NCBI GenBank assembly: GCA_014237855.1
Contig: JABACD010000014.1
Span: 1 to 64,000, forward strand
DNA length: 64,000 bases
Source of the DNA: Planctomycetota bacterium
Lineage (GTDB): Bacteria > Planctomycetota > UBA1135 > GCA-002686595
Direction of reading: 5' to 3'
Both the position numbers and the translations under genes were made by a program. Below the pieces are notes generated by a model. It was not told the origin of the DNA. It did not search any database and saw only the letters and a list, made by a program, of their open reading frames with translations. Shown here one piece after another: positions 18,738-27,277 of the stretch; within the stretch, counting starts at the first letter, position 1, and each line of letters opens with the position of its first letter.

Positions 18738-18974
18738 TTGAGTCCTGATTTCATGGGCTGAGCTGGACCCTAACAGGGCTGGGGCACCATGAGCCCACCT
18801 GAATACAAGACTGAAAGGCAATTCTCAGGTCAAGTTCAAGAGTGCAAAGGCGCCATGACGATGGTGCCCTCCGCTTGGTGATCTCGCTACATCATTGTGA
18901 ATGAGCCTGGCGATGAGGGTCAAGGTGACGAATTCGACGATTGACCTTCCCTTGAGCCAAGACCGAAAAGCCCC

Positions 18975-19583
18975 ATGAGCCCCGTGTACTGCCAAAACGA
19001 CAAGCGTGTGCCACGTCGCCAGGATCGACGAGGGCTGTGTGTATGTGCGTCCAGGCGAGGGATGTCCATGGTCGAACTCATGATTGCAATAGTCATCTTG
19101 ACTCTTTGCAGTGGGATGCTGGCCAGCACACTCTCCGCAACCAGCGTCCACCGTGCCACGAACTATGAGCGTGGCCTTGCCGTGGAGGCTGCCCGTGGTG
19201 TGGTGGAGGATATGCATAACTTTCCTTATGCGAGCCTCTTCTCTCGGTACAACAATAACCCACTGGACGATCCGGGTGGGCTTTCAACCGCGTCGGGAAA
19301 GCATTTCGCTGTCGAGGGCCTCGAGCCGGCTGCGGATGACCTCGATGGTTTCGTTGGAGAGATCTTCATTCCCATCATGGGGGATGCTCTAAGAGAAGAT
19401 CTGGAAGACGCCGAGCTGGGAATGCCCCGCGATCTCAACGGTGACATGGTTGTCGATGGCCTGGACCATCAATTCGACAGCGTCGTGTTACCGGTTCTTA
19501 TCGAGATCAAGTGGCAGGGTAGAGGCGGTGTTCGATCCTTTCGGATGACCACGATGTTGGCTGATTGCCAGAAGGTGAACTGA
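18975..19583 (+). CDS. Type IV pilin-like (pseudopilin) protein, PilV-like
   Basis: A 202-residue protein with a long basic leader and a prepilin cleavage motif R-R-G/M-S-M-V-E-L (cleavage after Gly29, Glu at +5). A hydrophobic helix I-A-I-V-I-L-T-L-C-S-G-M-L-A then anchors it in the inner membrane before assembly. The mature part is acidic, with D-L-N-G-D-M-V-V-D-G-L-D-H near residues 155-168, which resembles a calcium-binding loop. It is the first of four genes on the + strand with overlaps or gaps under 20 bp. It is likely a minor pseudopilin of a type II secretion-like or type IV pilus machine whose core genes are not in the window. Confidence 0.82.
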   Translation: MSPVYCQNDKRVPRRQDRRGLCVCASRRGMSMVELMIAIVILTLCSGMLASTLSATSVHRATNYERGLAVEAARGVVEDMHNFPYASLFSRYNNNPLDDPGGLSTASGKHFAVEGLEPAADDLDGFVGEIFIPIMGDALREDLEDAELGMPRDLNGDMVVDGLDHQFDSVVLPVLIEIKWQGRGGVRSFRMTTMLADCQKVN

Positions 19584-20182
19584 TCCAACGCCTTCAAAGA
19601 AGGACAAGGGCAGGCTTCACCATGGTGGAGGTTGTCATCAGCTTGACGATTCTCGGCATCATCCTCGGCAATATCGTAATGCTCCAGAGTGCGAGTGCAA
19701 ATGCATATGAATCGGGCGTATTCGGTAGCACTCTTGAGGATAGCGCCGAATCGACGATGGACCGGATCGCACTCGCTGTGATGTCAACTCGCATCGATAG
19801 CCTGGACGAGGTCCTGGCTGCTCCTGGTTTTTGCTCGGAGATTGATTACGAGGTTGTCTTGGATGTGATCGACGGCGAGCCGGTTTTTGGTGCCCCCGAG
19901 AAGATCGAGTTCCTTATGTCGACAGGTCAGGTCATGTGGACGCGTGACCCGGAGAGTCCCGAGGGCGTCGAGATTTCTTGGAGTCGATACGTCTCTGAGA
20001 TGCTGGAGGGAGAGGTCCCCAACGGTGTCGATGACAACGGAAATGGTATCGCTGACGAGCAGGGACTTGCCTTCAACCGCGATGTCAATCAGATCATGAT
20101 TCGACTGACTCTGACTCGAGAGGATAGTAATCATGTCCAGTACACGAAGACCAAGACCAGGCGCGTGACCTGTCGGAACTGA
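19565..20182 (+). CDS. Type IV pilin-like (pseudopilin) protein, PilW/GspJ-like
   Basis: A 205-residue protein whose TTG start at 19565 lies inside the 3' end of the preceding gene (19-bp overlap). The leader ends R-R-T-R-A-G/F-T-M-V-E-V, a textbook prepilin peptidase site with Glu at +5, followed by a hydrophobic helix I-S-L-T-I-L-G-I-I-L-G-N-I-V. The acidic stretch D-D-N-G-N-G-I-A-D-E-Q (near 154-164) again looks like a calcium loop, as found in GspJ-type minor pseudopilins. Translational coupling to the upstream pseudopilin suggests they form a heteromeric tip complex (inference). Confidence 0.82.
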   Translation: MPEGELIQRLQRRTRAGFTMVEVVISLTILGIILGNIVMLQSASANAYESGVFGSTLEDSAESTMDRIALAVMSTRIDSLDEVLAAPGFCSEIDYEVVLDVIDGEPVFGAPEKIEFLMSTGQVMWTRDPESPEGVEISWSRYVSEMLEGEVPNGVDDNGNGIADEQGLAFNRDVNQIMIRLTLTREDSNHVQYTKTKTRRVTCRN

Positions 20183-20197
20183 ACTAGCTTGGAGACT

Positions 20198-21832
20198 ATG
20201 AAATCAATGAGGCAGTTGAAGCACGTTCAAAGGTATTGCACATCGTCAACGGGACGAAGAGGTAATGCCCTCTTGATGTCGATGGTATTTGTTCTGGTCG
20301 TGGCGGGAATGGGAGTCTGTATGGTGCAATTGCACACCTCTCAGTCTCGCCGTCAGGAGACTTCGGTAGACCGTAAGCGAGCTCTGTACATGGCGGAGGC
20401 GGGGCTCGCAGAGGCGTTCCTCAGCGTTGTCCAGGGCAAGACCGGTAACGTTGGAACGCCAGAGCTGCCGGCCGTGATTGGTGACGGGGTCTACTGGGTA
20501 GAGGCGACCAGGCTGCCGACGGGGCTGGTCTCACTGCTCTCAACCGGGCTCTGCGGAAAGGGGCGCTTCTCGATCACGGCGGTGATCCAGCGAGAGAGTG
20601 ATCCGGTCGCCTCCCTGGGTGTGTATGCCAGGACCAACGTGTCCGTGGGGTATGGGTCACTCATTGATGGTTACTCATCGAAGCAGGGAAAATTCGAGTC
20701 GCAAGTTGGTATGAACCAGTCCTCTCCCACGACTGGTAGCGGTGGAAAGGTCCAGTCTGGCGAGAACGTGACCTTGGAGGGCCGGAGCCATCCCAGTCCT
20801 GCCACGGGTGCCGGCGGCCTTGTGGCTCAGAGTGGTGTTGGTACCACTATCTTCGGGGACGCTCTGCCTGGCCCAACAGGAGTCCTGGTCATGGGGAGTG
20901 GCGTTATGGTCACTGGCTCGACAGCACCTGGTGAGAGCAATGGCGCATTGCCAGCTATCGAGACTCCACAGATCGCGTTATCACCTGCTCCCGATCTGGG
21001 CTCGGGTTTGCCAACGATCATCAGTCCGGGTGCGCACGCATTCTCGACAGTCGAACTAAAGGCGAGTGAGGTACTTGTGCTGGAAGGGCCGCTGAGGGTC
21101 GTGTTCGAACAGCTAGTCTTGAACGAGGGCGCGGTTCTCAGGGCGGACAACAGTGCTGGTGTGGTGACTGTCTTTGTGAGTGAGCGCCTCCAATTTTCCT
21201 CGGGAAGTGTCGTGGAAAGCATCACAGAGGTCCCTGCTGACCTGGTCTTCATGGTTTCGGCCCATCTGTGGTCAGACTTCGATGGAGACGAGATCGCGGA
21301 CAACCCTGTCGAATTCAATCCCAGTGGGAAGTTCTACGGATACCTCTACGCACCCGAGAGCGACTTGAGCCTGACTTCAGAGACTCACCTGATTGGGGGC
21401 GTGGCGGCGAACAGCTTGGCGTTGGCGAGCGGCTCTCGTGTGACCTATGACCAGGCCTTGGCCTCGACGCTGATCGCATCAAGCGGACTGCCGCTCCAGG
21501 TGGCCTGGCGGACGAGCCCCGTACCCGATGAGCCCATCTGTCGAAGTCGGCGTGACCCGATCTCTTACCTTGAAGACCAGGGGGTCGTTCCCTTGGCCTC
21601 TGGATCCGCGCATGAAGAGGGATTTGTCAAGACGATCTACGTCGACAATGCAGGCCTCGTCCAGGAATACATGGGGCCTGTCAGTCTCGTGGACTGGTCC
21701 GATGTGAACCAAGTCCTCTCGATGATGTGGGACAATGATCCGGTGGTCGACGGCGACAACGGTCAAGAAGCCCACAGACCGCTTGTGTTCAATCGTAACG
21801 CAGCGATGTCGACTCAGAATTTTGGCTTCTAG
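20198..21832 (+). CDS. PilX-like pilus assembly protein with large beta-rich C-terminal domain
   Basis: A 544-residue protein. The N-terminus (G-R-R-G-N-A-L-L-M-S-M-V-F-V-L-V-V-A-G) is a class III signal-like helix without Glu5. Then R-A-L-Y-M-A-E-A-G-L-A-E-A (residues about 62-74) is the hallmark of PilX N-terminal domains. The remaining 450 residues are Gly/Ser/Val-rich and predicted beta, with repeated short hydrophobic strands resembling polymer-forming or beta-helix proteins. D-F-D-G-D-E-I-A-D (residues about 358-366) is an EF-hand-like calcium loop. ATG 20198 is preferred over TTG 20189. Third gene of the pseudopilin operon. Confidence 0.72.
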   Translation: MKSMRQLKHVQRYCTSSTGRRGNALLMSMVFVLVVAGMGVCMVQLHTSQSRRQETSVDRKRALYMAEAGLAEAFLSVVQGKTGNVGTPELPAVIGDGVYWVEATRLPTGLVSLLSTGLCGKGRFSITAVIQRESDPVASLGVYARTNVSVGYGSLIDGYSSKQGKFESQVGMNQSSPTTGSGGKVQSGENVTLEGRSHPSPATGAGGLVAQSGVGTTIFGDALPGPTGVLVMGSGVMVTGSTAPGESNGALPAIETPQIALSPAPDLGSGLPTIISPGAHAFSTVELKASEVLVLEGPLRVVFEQLVLNEGAVLRADNSAGVVTVFVSERLQFSSGSVVESITEVPADLVFMVSAHLWSDFDGDEIADNPVEFNPSGKFYGYLYAPESDLSLTSETHLIGGVAANSLALASGSRVTYDQALASTLIASSGLPLQVAWRTSPVPDEPICRSRRDPISYLEDQGVVPLASGSAHEEGFVKTIYVDNAGLVQEYMGPVSLVDWSDVNQVLSMMWDNDPVVDGDNGQEAHRPLVFNRNAAMSTQNFGF

Positions 21833-21850
21833 AGCATAGAGACCTGAAGA

Positions 21851-23173
21851 GTGAGTGCTCGACAGAATAGAAGCCGCAGAGGGTCAAGGGGCCGTGGTTG
21901 CTTGGCTTACTCGAATGCGCTTGTGCTCTGTGGAGCCCTATGTGTTGGGGAGGGGCGTACCTCCTTGGCTTCTTCGACCTCCATGTTGACCAAGGTCTCC
22001 GGACAGGCCCAGGAAAGTTCCAGCCTGGACAGGGTCCTCGAGAGCCTTGGACGTGACTCAAGTATCGATTCTCGCAGCCTGTTGGATGCTCTTACGGCAG
22101 TCGGTCCTCGAGGGCTTAGTGAGCTCCTCGATGCGATGGCCGGAGAAGGGATGGCTCTTGATCCGACGATGCAGAAGCGTTTGGAGCAAGCGCTGGTAGG
22201 CATTCCCAAACTGGTAAGCAGGCGCCAGTCTCAGGCTGAGGGATCAGAGCATCGCCGAGGCTTGGAGTTGAGCACGGCAATGCGCGTCCTTCAGTTTCAA
22301 GGCAAAGCGGCTGAGTTCAAGACGGCCCTGCGACTCGCAACTCCAGCTGGTAGCTCCGCAAACGTCGACCAGGCTATTTCGAATCTCCTGAGTGATACCG
22401 TGGCTCAGCTCCTGCGGAATGACCCCTCGATCTATCCGGACCTCAAGAAGATTTATACAGCCACTGATAGGCGGTTGCAGTCGGCATTACTGGTTGGAAT
22501 TGGATCAGTACCGAGTCTTGAATCACTCCTCTTCCTCGAAGACCAGCTTGGTATCAACGAGGAGCTGTCTTCAGTGGTGCTGGGCCAGATTGGTCGCGTG
22601 GGGCAGATCCTGAGAATGCCTCTGGATCAGCGAACCCACACGTACCTGATGAGGAACTTGGCCTCACCTGAGGTGACCACCAGGAGGGAGGCCTGTACGC
22701 TCGTGGGTCGTCTCGAGGACTGCGAGGCAATCCCTGAGTTGATTTCCCTACTGGTGGACCCCGACCTTGGTGTGCAGGCAAATGCTCTCTGGGCTCTCAA
22801 GAAGATAACTCTCAAGACACTAGGGCCAGATCAAGAGCGTTGGCGTCGGTGGTACACGAAGGAGTTAGCCTGGTGGAGTCTCTTCTCATCTGAGATCAGC
22901 TCAAGCCTTGTTGATCCGGACTTGGCTACCCTGGCCGCTGCATTGCGAGCGCTAAGTGCACACCGCACATTCCGGCACCAGCTGGCGGAGGCGATCCTGC
23001 CCTTACTAGAGCACGAGAATGCCTCCATCGTGCAGCAAGTCATCTCGGCCCTGCAGTCTCTGCAGTCTAAGTGTGCTCTCAAGCAGCTTGGAGAGCTCCA
23101 AGATAGCCCGAACCGCTTGATCCGAGATCAGGCCCGTAAGGCCTACAGGGCTCTCGGGGGTTCGTCAGTCTAG
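21851..23173 (+). CDS. Exported HEAT-repeat protein
   Basis: A 440-residue protein with a GTG start 18 bp after the PilX-like gene. The N-terminus is basic, then hydrophobic (A-L-V-L-C-G-A-L-C-V-G), so export is likely. From about residue 60 on it is an alpha-solenoid. HEAT/PBS-lyase-type repeats are clearest at residues 270-330 (A-S-P-E-V-T-T-R-R-E-A-C-T-L-V-G-R-L, then P-D-L-G-V-Q-A-N-A-L-W-A-L-K-K-I-T). The tryptophan-rich segment E-R-W-R-R-W-Y near residue 337 closes one repeat block, a pattern I associate with planctomycete HEAT proteins. It probably scaffolds protein contacts for the pseudopilin system. No enzymatic motif. Confidence 0.78.
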   Translation: MSARQNRSRRGSRGRGCLAYSNALVLCGALCVGEGRTSLASSTSMLTKVSGQAQESSSLDRVLESLGRDSSIDSRSLLDALTAVGPRGLSELLDAMAGEGMALDPTMQKRLEQALVGIPKLVSRRQSQAEGSEHRRGLELSTAMRVLQFQGKAAEFKTALRLATPAGSSANVDQAISNLLSDTVAQLLRNDPSIYPDLKKIYTATDRRLQSALLVGIGSVPSLESLLFLEDQLGINEELSSVVLGQIGRVGQILRMPLDQRTHTYLMRNLASPEVTTRREACTLVGRLEDCEAIPELISLLVDPDLGVQANALWALKKITLKTLGPDQERWRRWYTKELAWWSLFSSEISSSLVDPDLATLAAALRALSAHRTFRHQLAEAILPLLEHENASIVQQVISALQSLQSKCALKQLGELQDSPNRLIRDQARKAYRALGGSSV

Positions 23174-23200
23174 GGAGCCGCGCGCTTGGCCTTGAACGAT

Positions 23201-23236
23201 GCCGGCGCCCTGTTGATCTGTGATCAAGGTGCCGGC
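23201..23236 (+). terminator. Long hairpin downstream of the pseudopilin operon
   Basis: The arms at 23201-23218 and 23222-23236 pair over GCCGGC at the base and TTGATC at the tip, with a small internal loop and a 3-base loop. It lies 28 bp after the stop of the HEAT-repeat gene and is followed by CTCACTCTTATT. Likely an intrinsic terminator, or a transcript-end structure, of the operon starting at 18975. Confidence 0.55.
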
Positions 23237-23369
23237 CCAGGACTCACTCTTATTGGGTTGAGGCCGAGAATTTATTTCCAGGCGTGATTCAAGCCTTCTC
23301 AAGATTCACTTCGTCGAGTTCTTGCCTTCGGTCGAAGTACAGGTCGTCCCCCTTTCCTGGCACGATCCC

Positions 23370-23840
23370 ATGCCCAAGTACAAGCGTCGAATCAAGCTCG
23401 TAGACCCTCTCTTTCAGATCCACCTCACGCTGATATTTGTGGGGCTGTCTGCCATGGGATTGGTCATGCAGTTCATCTTGTTTCAGTCATCCCTGAGCAA
23501 GCTGTCAAGTCAGCTACCCAGTGATGGGGCGGTCCTGATGGAAGCAGTCAATGGGGCACTCCCAGGGCTTCTGGGCCTCACCATTCTTGTAATCCTGCCC
23601 CTCACCTACATCGTGGGAGTCCTGACAACATTCAGGATTGCGGGCCCGATCTTCAGGATGAAGGCTTATCTCCGAGATGCGGCGGAGCATGGATACACAG
23701 GGCCATGTCGGTTGCGTAAGGGAGACAAGCTCACGGGGCTGGCGCATCAGATGAGCCTGACCTTGGAGAAGATGTCATCTGCTGGCGACGAGTCCCCAAG
23801 GGTGGAAGTACGAGAGGCAACCCCAGAGCGCGTGGCCTGA
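23370..23840 (+). CDS. Two-TM membrane protein with HAMP-like segment
   Basis: A 156-residue protein with two transmembrane helices (about residues 16-40 and 68-92). A cytoplasmic segment follows beginning A-G-P-I-F-R-M-K-A-Y-L-R-D-A, with C-R-L-R-K-G-D-K-L further on. This order (TM, P-I-F-R-M, charged helix, L-R-K-G-D) is a HAMP-like signalling module without an output domain. I recognise it as a small family that often sits beside histidine kinases. It lies 25 bp upstream of a histidine kinase in the same direction, so it is probably an accessory sensor component. ATG 23370 is chosen because it places TM1 near the N-terminus. Confidence 0.68.
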   Translation: MPKYKRRIKLVDPLFQIHLTLIFVGLSAMGLVMQFILFQSSLSKLSSQLPSDGAVLMEAVNGALPGLLGLTILVILPLTYIVGVLTTFRIAGPIFRMKAYLRDAAEHGYTGPCRLRKGDKLTGLAHQMSLTLEKMSSAGDESPRVEVREATPERVA

Positions 23841-23865
23841 GCCGAGCTATCGCGCCATCTATTCG

Positions 23866-25821
23866 ATGCGAGCCGTAATCCCCAAGTTCAAGGGAACCTC
23901 CCTTCGATCCAAGATAATCGTGATCCTCTCGATCGTGGTGGGGGGGTACGCCATAAGTGATCACTTGATCCAGAGAATGACGGTCTTGAAGACCTTCGAA
24001 GAGCTGGAGCATTCCAAGGCTCAGAAGGCGACTGTTCGCGTGAAGAAGGCTCTGGAGGATGAACTTGAAGTGCTCGATGGACGTGCCATTGATTGGGCAC
24101 AAGCAGACGGAACAGCGGAGTTCATCGAGAAGAAGCGTCCATCATTCGAGCTACAGCGTCTATCCGATGGCGTTCTGGATCGCGAAGGGCTGGACCTGCT
24201 CTACTTTTGTGACTCGAAGGGCAGCGTCGTTTGGGGGGAGTACTATCACTCGGACCTTGGTGCCAGTTCAACTACTCAGAGGCTCGAGAGACTGCCGCCA
24301 GTAGGCGAGACTCTACCAGGCGAGTTGCTGACTGGATGGCGTCCGGAGGATATTGCGCGGGGTATCATTCGTGACCAGCGTGGGTTCTTGGATACAGAGC
24401 TAGGGCCGCTGCTGGTTTGCACTCGAACGGTTGCACGCAGCAGCGGAGCAGGAGGTCGGTGCGGGATCGTTGTGCTCGGTCGTTTTCTAACGACACAGAT
24501 GATCGAGGATGTTGAGGATCGGACTGAGGCAGTTCGCGTCGAGGCCTGGTTTCACGAGCCGGAGACCAGCCCTGCGAAGGAGCGCGAGTACGTGGCGAGC
24601 TTCAATGGCCGTCCTCTGATCATCGAGCAGGATGAAGACTGGTTGCAGGTCTATCACCTGATAGATGCTCGTTTGGGACCGAACCAGCTTCTCCTGAGTG
24701 CAGAAGTCGATCGTGAGATCTCTTACCTGGGAAATGTAACCGTCGAGCATGCCCTCAAGTCCACCCTGGCTGCTGGCCTTGTCTTACTCTTCGTCTTGAT
24801 TGGCCTGCTCCAGAAGACGGTGCTCTCCCCGATCAGTTCGCTGATGAAGAATGCCGTGAGGATCGGTGCGGATGACACTGCGAATGTGCGGTTTGATCTT
24901 TCTCGTGAAGACGAGATCGGAGTTCTCTCGCGAGAGTTCGATCAGATGATGGAGAAGCTGGCAGCCTCTCGAGCAGCCCTTGTAGACACTGCAAGAGAGG
25001 CAGGGAAATCGGAAATCGCCTCGGGCATCCTGCACAACGTCGGAAACGTCCTGAACAGCGTCAACGTCTCCTCTTCGATGCTCGCCAAGAAAGCAGAGGC
25101 ACTGGCTACCTCGGATCTTGAAGCGCTCAATGGGATCATCACGGAGAACTCTGAGGACCTCAGCACTTTCATTGCAGATGATCCTCGCGGGAAGCACTTC
25201 CCGCCATTCCTGAACGCCTTAACCGAGCAAATGGCACTCGGGAAAGCAGGCATCGTGGATGAGATTCAGTCCTTGTCGCAGGGTATTGATCGTATTCGGG
25301 ATCTGGTGAATTCCCAGCAGGAGTTCGTCAGTCGCAAGGAGGTGATCGAAAGTGTGGACGTCACTGCACTGGCCGATCACGCACTGGCCGTGTGCGAGAA
25401 CGTGGACTCTTTCCATCGTGGCTTTCATGTGAAGTGCGAGTACACCGAGCTGCCTAAGGTTCCGATCGATCGCTACAAGACGCTGGAGATCCTGGTCAAC
25501 CTGATCCAGAACTCTCGTCATGCGATGGAATCCTCGGAGAGTGAGCTTCACGAGCTGACAGTTCGAGTGCACGCTCCTGATGAAGGCCACGTCTGCTTCG
25601 AAGTTTCCGATACCGGTATTGGAATCGATGCAGAGCAGATGCAGAGAGTGTTCGACCACGGATATACGACCAAGGCGAATGGCCATGGCTTTGGATTGCA
25701 CTCTGCGGCTAATGCTGCTACCGAGATGAATGGTTCCTTGAGCGCCCACAGTGACGGGCCAGGGCAAGGAGCCAGATTTGTGCTCGAGATTCCCACTCGA
25801 GTTTCACAAGAGACCCTCTGA
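23866..25821 (+). CDS. Membrane histidine kinase with CHASE4-like sensor and HAMP
   Basis: A 651-residue kinase. TM1 is at residues 15-32 and TM2 at about 301-318. The extracytoplasmic loop between them carries D-W-A-Q-A-D-G and G-L-D-L-L-Y-F-C-D, as in CHASE4-type sensors. HAMP is at about 319-372. The H-box is L-H-N-V-G-N-V-L-N-S with His390, the variant in which H-N-V-G-N replaces H-E-I-R-T-P. The ATPase domain shows an N-box (N-L-I-Q-N-S near 545-550), D-T-G-I-G at 582-586 and G-H-G-F-G-L-H at 606-612. It autophosphorylates on His and is expected to signal to the receiver protein encoded 4 bp downstream. Confidence 0.9.
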   Translation: MRAVIPKFKGTSLRSKIIVILSIVVGGYAISDHLIQRMTVLKTFEELEHSKAQKATVRVKKALEDELEVLDGRAIDWAQADGTAEFIEKKRPSFELQRLSDGVLDREGLDLLYFCDSKGSVVWGEYYHSDLGASSTTQRLERLPPVGETLPGELLTGWRPEDIARGIIRDQRGFLDTELGPLLVCTRTVARSSGAGGRCGIVVLGRFLTTQMIEDVEDRTEAVRVEAWFHEPETSPAKEREYVASFNGRPLIIEQDEDWLQVYHLIDARLGPNQLLLSAEVDREISYLGNVTVEHALKSTLAAGLVLLFVLIGLLQKTVLSPISSLMKNAVRIGADDTANVRFDLSREDEIGVLSREFDQMMEKLAASRAALVDTAREAGKSEIASGILHNVGNVLNSVNVSSSMLAKKAEALATSDLEALNGIITENSEDLSTFIADDPRGKHFPPFLNALTEQMALGKAGIVDEIQSLSQGIDRIRDLVNSQQEFVSRKEVIESVDVTALADHALAVCENVDSFHRGFHVKCEYTELPKVPIDRYKTLEILVNLIQNSRHAMESSESELHELTVRVHAPDEGHVCFEVSDTGIGIDAEQMQRVFDHGYTTKANGHGFGLHSAANAATEMNGSLSAHSDGPGQGARFVLEIPTRVSQETL

Positions 25822-25825
25822 GAAC

Positions 25826-27181
25826 ATGACGAGAGAAGACGACAATCGACGGATCCTTGTGATCGATGACAATGAGGCGATTCACGAGGACTTCAAGAAG
25901 ATCCTCACGCCTGTCTCGAGCGGTCAGACCGAACTTGAAGATATGCGAGCCGCCTTTCTTGGTGGAGTATCAGGCGATGATGCTCCCGTTGAGGCAGCCG
26001 ATAACAGTGCACCTGTCTTCACGCTTCACTCCGAGTATCAGGGTGAAGATGGTTACAATGCAGTCTGTGCTGCTTGTGACGCGGACAACCCCTTTGCACT
26101 TGCGTTCGTGGATATGCGTATGCCGCCGGGTTGGGATGGAGTACAGACGATCGAGAAGCTCTGGTCTAGAGATCCTGACTTGCAGGTCGTTGTGTGCACA
26201 GCCTTCTCTGATTACACCTGGGATGAAACAGTCGAGCGACTTGGGCAGAGTGACCGCCTGCTCATCTTGAAGAAGCCATTCGATTCTATTGAGATCTCTC
26301 AGCTAGCGACTGCGCTTACTGAGAAGTGGAATCTGACGATGCGTGAGCGTGACCTCTTCATGGAGGCCAAGCGCGCTGAGAAGGAGGCCAAGGCCTATGC
26401 GTCATCGCTCGAGACGGTCAACCGTGCTCTTACGACTTCCAAGGCTGCTTCGGATATGGCTCTGGAGCTGAAGACGGAGTTCCTCGTTCAAATTAGCAAC
26501 GAAGTGAACTTGCGACTTGGCGAGGTCCTGGGAAGCGTCGAATCGATCGCTGAATTTACCTCGAAGGTGGACATGAGTCCGGAGCTAGAGACGGCCCTGG
26601 ATGTCAGTCAGCACCTGTTGAGAACAATTGAAGAGGTGCTTGATGTGACAGCTCTGGAGCGTGGCACTAGTTCACTCCAAAAGCGACGCTGTTCACCTCG
26701 TGTGGTCGCCAGTGAAGTGATGAAGGGTTTCGAAGAGAGTCGGCGCGAGAAAGGGCTTACCCTCGAACTGCGGGTTGACAGCAAGATTCCGGATGAGATC
26801 GAGACAGAGCCTTTCCGGCTCAGGCAGATACTCTGCAACCTGCTCGAGAATGCTATTCGAAACACCGATGAGGGCACGATCGCACTCACCGTGAAGACCG
26901 GGAAGACAGAGGACTGGCAGAGACCAAAGCTGCAATTTGAGGTCTCGGATACCGGTAAGGGGATCTCCAAGGAGCTTCTGGGGACGATCTTCCAGCCCTT
27001 CGATCGAGAAATCGAGGGTAGCCCTCGATCTGGTTATGGCTTTGGTCTTGCGCTCTCGCGACGCCTGGCCTTGCTCCTGGACGGAGATCTCTCTGCTCGC
27101 AGTGAAGAGGGACAGGGCAGCACCTTTGCGCTTTGTCTGGCCTATGGTGCCGTGGCAGAGGCTGAGGGAAGGGCTGCCTGA
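25826..27181 (+). CDS. Receiver-histidine kinase-like protein lacking the phosphoacceptor His
   Basis: A 451-residue protein. The N-terminal receiver domain has acidic residues D-D-N near 13-15, phosphoacceptor Asp96 in F-V-D-M-R-M-P-P, and Lys150 in K-K-P-F. Asp96 is about 40 residues later than usual because of an insert at residues 25-65. After a coiled linker comes a kinase core whose H-box reads I-S-N-E-V-N: Asn225 stands where the His should be. The ATPase domain looks intact (N-L-L-E-N-A-I-R-N, D-T-G-K-G-I, G-Y-G-F-G-L-A-L). It could act as a phosphatase or an ATP-gated receiver rather than a kinase. The start is 4 bp after the kinase stop. Confidence 0.88.
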   Translation: MTREDDNRRILVIDDNEAIHEDFKKILTPVSSGQTELEDMRAAFLGGVSGDDAPVEAADNSAPVFTLHSEYQGEDGYNAVCAACDADNPFALAFVDMRMPPGWDGVQTIEKLWSRDPDLQVVVCTAFSDYTWDETVERLGQSDRLLILKKPFDSIEISQLATALTEKWNLTMRERDLFMEAKRAEKEAKAYASSLETVNRALTTSKAASDMALELKTEFLVQISNEVNLRLGEVLGSVESIAEFTSKVDMSPELETALDVSQHLLRTIEEVLDVTALERGTSSLQKRRCSPRVVASEVMKGFEESRREKGLTLELRVDSKIPDEIETEPFRLRQILCNLLENAIRNTDEGTIALTVKTGKTEDWQRPKLQFEVSDTGKGISKELLGTIFQPFDREIEGSPRSGYGFGLALSRRLALLLDGDLSARSEEGQGSTFALCLAYGAVAEAEGRAA

Positions 27182-27256
27182 GCAGGTGGAGACTCAGCCA
27201 TCAAGTGATACGGCAGGTGTCCGGGTTGCCCTGATTCGAGAGTTCTCTTCCAGTGT

Positions 27257-27277
27257 GGCTGGCACGAGGAGCCAGCC
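27257..27277. terminator. Hairpin between convergent signalling genes
   Basis: A perfect 7-bp stem (GGCTGGC at 27257-27263 with GCCAGCC at 27271-27277) with a 7-base loop sits directly before the stop of the EAL gene. It lies 76 bp after the stop of the receiver gene. A short pyrimidine stretch follows on the + strand. Probable bidirectional transcription end. Confidence 0.5.
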
